In this document: positions 8,475 to 9,009 of the stretch, in pieces
Layout: each line of letters opens with the position of its first letter
Position numbering within the stretch: the stretch's first letter is position 1
NCBI GenBank assembly: GCA_947478985.1
Contig: CANJYC010000059.1
Span: 1 to 9,009, forward strand
DNA from: Acidobacteriota bacterium
GTDB lineage: Bacteria; Acidobacteriota; Vicinamibacteria; Vicinamibacterales; UBA2999
Direction: 5' to 3'
DNA length: 9,009 nt
The notes under the pieces: model-generated
The model's database searches: none
Seen by the model: the letters and a program-made list of their open reading frames with translations, nothing else
What the model was told of the DNA's origin: nothing
Program-made: the position numbers and the translations under genes

Positions 8475-9009
8475 CGGGAGGCGGATTGGGGTGCTGATCT
8501 CGGGGCGCGGCAGCAATCTGCAGGCGCTCATCGAGGCCATCGGCGACGGGCGGCTCGAGGCACGGATTGCCGTGGTCATCTCCAATCGCGAGGACGCCGG
8601 CGGGCTGGCGCTGGCGCGAGCGGCCGGCATCGAGGCGATCTGCGTGAGCCATCGTGGATGGCCAACCCGCGACGACTACGACCGGGCGCTGGTCAGCGAG
8701 CTCAAGGCCCGCGGGGTCGAGCTCGTGTGCCTCGCCGGTTTCATGCGTCTTGTCGGTGTGCCGCTCATCGACGCATTTCCCAACGCCATTCTCAACATTC
8801 ACCCGTCGCTGCTGCCGGCGTTTCCCGGCGTCAATGCCCAGCGCCAGGCCCTCGACTACGGCGTGGCCGTGAGCGGCGTCACGGTGCATCTGGTGACGCC
8901 GGAGCTTGATGCCGGGCCGATCATCCTGCAGCGTGTCGTCCCCGTGCTGCCAGGCGACACCGAGCACACGCTATCGGCGCGCATCCTCGTTGAGGAGCAC
9001 CGGGCATAC
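8455..9009 (+). CDS. purN: Phosphoribosylglycinamide formyltransferase, folate-dependent (3' end outside window)
   Basis: 185 codons are open to the window edge with no stop. PurN transfers a formyl group from 10-formyltetrahydrofolate to GAR to give FGAR (step 3). Landmarks: RRIGVLISGRGSNLQALIEA (9-28), phosphate binding; LAGFMRLV (93-100); ILNIHPSLLPAFPG (112-125) with N114 and H116; and ELDAGPIIL (150-158) with D152. N114, H116 and D152 match the E. coli triad N106/H108/D144. N127 stands where many homologues have His, a minor change. ATG 8455 is inside the right end of the RAYT element, giving MTPDPFF before the conserved strand. Alternatives are an in-frame ATG at 8437 (no Shine-Dalgarno) and GTG 8491, which has a strong GGGAGG 9 bases upstream but would cut about four residues from the first strand. 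The ATG at 8455 fits the family length best. Confidence 0.93.
   Translation, partial: MTPDPFFGRRIGVLISGRGSNLQALIEAIGDGRLEARIAVVISNREDAGGLALARAAGIEAICVSHRGWPTRDDYDRALVSELKARGVELVCLAGFMRLVGVPLIDAFPNAILNIHPSLLPAFPGVNAQRQALDYGVAVSGVTVHLVTPELDAGPIILQRVVPVLPGDTEHTLSARILVEEHRAY
8476..8481 (+). promoter_or_regulatory. Shine-Dalgarno-like GGGAGG inside the purN 5' end
   Basis: GGGAGG lies directly after the RAYT element and 9 bases before an in-frame GTG (8491). In the chosen frame it encodes GRR of PurN. It may be chance (GRRIG is a plausible N-terminus) or a usable internal ribosome binding site, which makes the purN start uncertain. Confidence 0.3.

Noticed and set aside
8442..8909. Forward frame beginning GTG 8442 over the purN region
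   Set aside because: Different frame from the recognisable PurN (8455 onward); its product is Arg/Gly-rich and matches no family.

Overview
The window is GC-rich chromosomal DNA carrying a tightly packed, forward-strand de novo purine biosynthesis operon. The order is: 3' part of an M16-family peptidase gene, purB, purS, purQ, purL, purF, purM, then a REP-associated tyrosine transposase (RAYT) element on the reverse strand, then purN running off the right edge. The separate PurS/PurQ/small-PurL subunits, a PurF with a short propeptide and four candidate Fe-S cysteines, and adjacent purM and purN show a bacterium with the Bacillus-type FGAM synthase. The high GC content and the peptidase-purB pairing would fit an Acidobacteriota-like soil or metagenomic bacterium, but that placement is a guess from general appearance and no marker gene here proves it.

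Layout: 1-606 end of the peptidase gene; 603-1910 purB, joined by an ATGA overlap; 1951-2187 purS with a clear Shine-Dalgarno; 2184-2912 purQ, ATGA overlap with purS; 2867-2959 a 93-bp inverted-repeat element straddling the purQ-purL junction; 2941-5184 purL; 5206-6648 purF; 6654-7688 purM; 7693-8474 a RAYT element with 33-bp terminal inverted repeats; 8455-9009 purN (incomplete). No gene-free stretch exceeds 300 bases. No convincing promoter or intrinsic terminator was seen, so the genes probably share transcripts starting upstream of the window.

Together the genes encode step 1 (PurF), step 3 (PurN), step 4 (PurS+PurQ+PurL), step 5 (PurM) and the two PurB lyase reactions. PurD, PurE/K, PurC and PurH are not in the window.

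The striking part is the repeat family. The purQ-purL repeat and the ends of the RAYT element are clearly related (shared core GGGGTCGGGAGTCATTT, then GAGGACAC). Both sit exactly at gene junctions, and the outward-facing end of each holds an ATG that begins the next gene. purL and, probably, purN therefore both start with MTPDP encoded by the repeat. For purL an in-frame TAA lies directly before this ATG and the next in-frame ATG lies inside the catalytic region, so the repeat-borne ATG is the only plausible start. The same repeat also supplies the last 14 or so codons and the stop of purQ. A mobile repeat has thus been built into the coding ends of essential pathway genes, possibly with a hairpin that couples purL translation to purQ.
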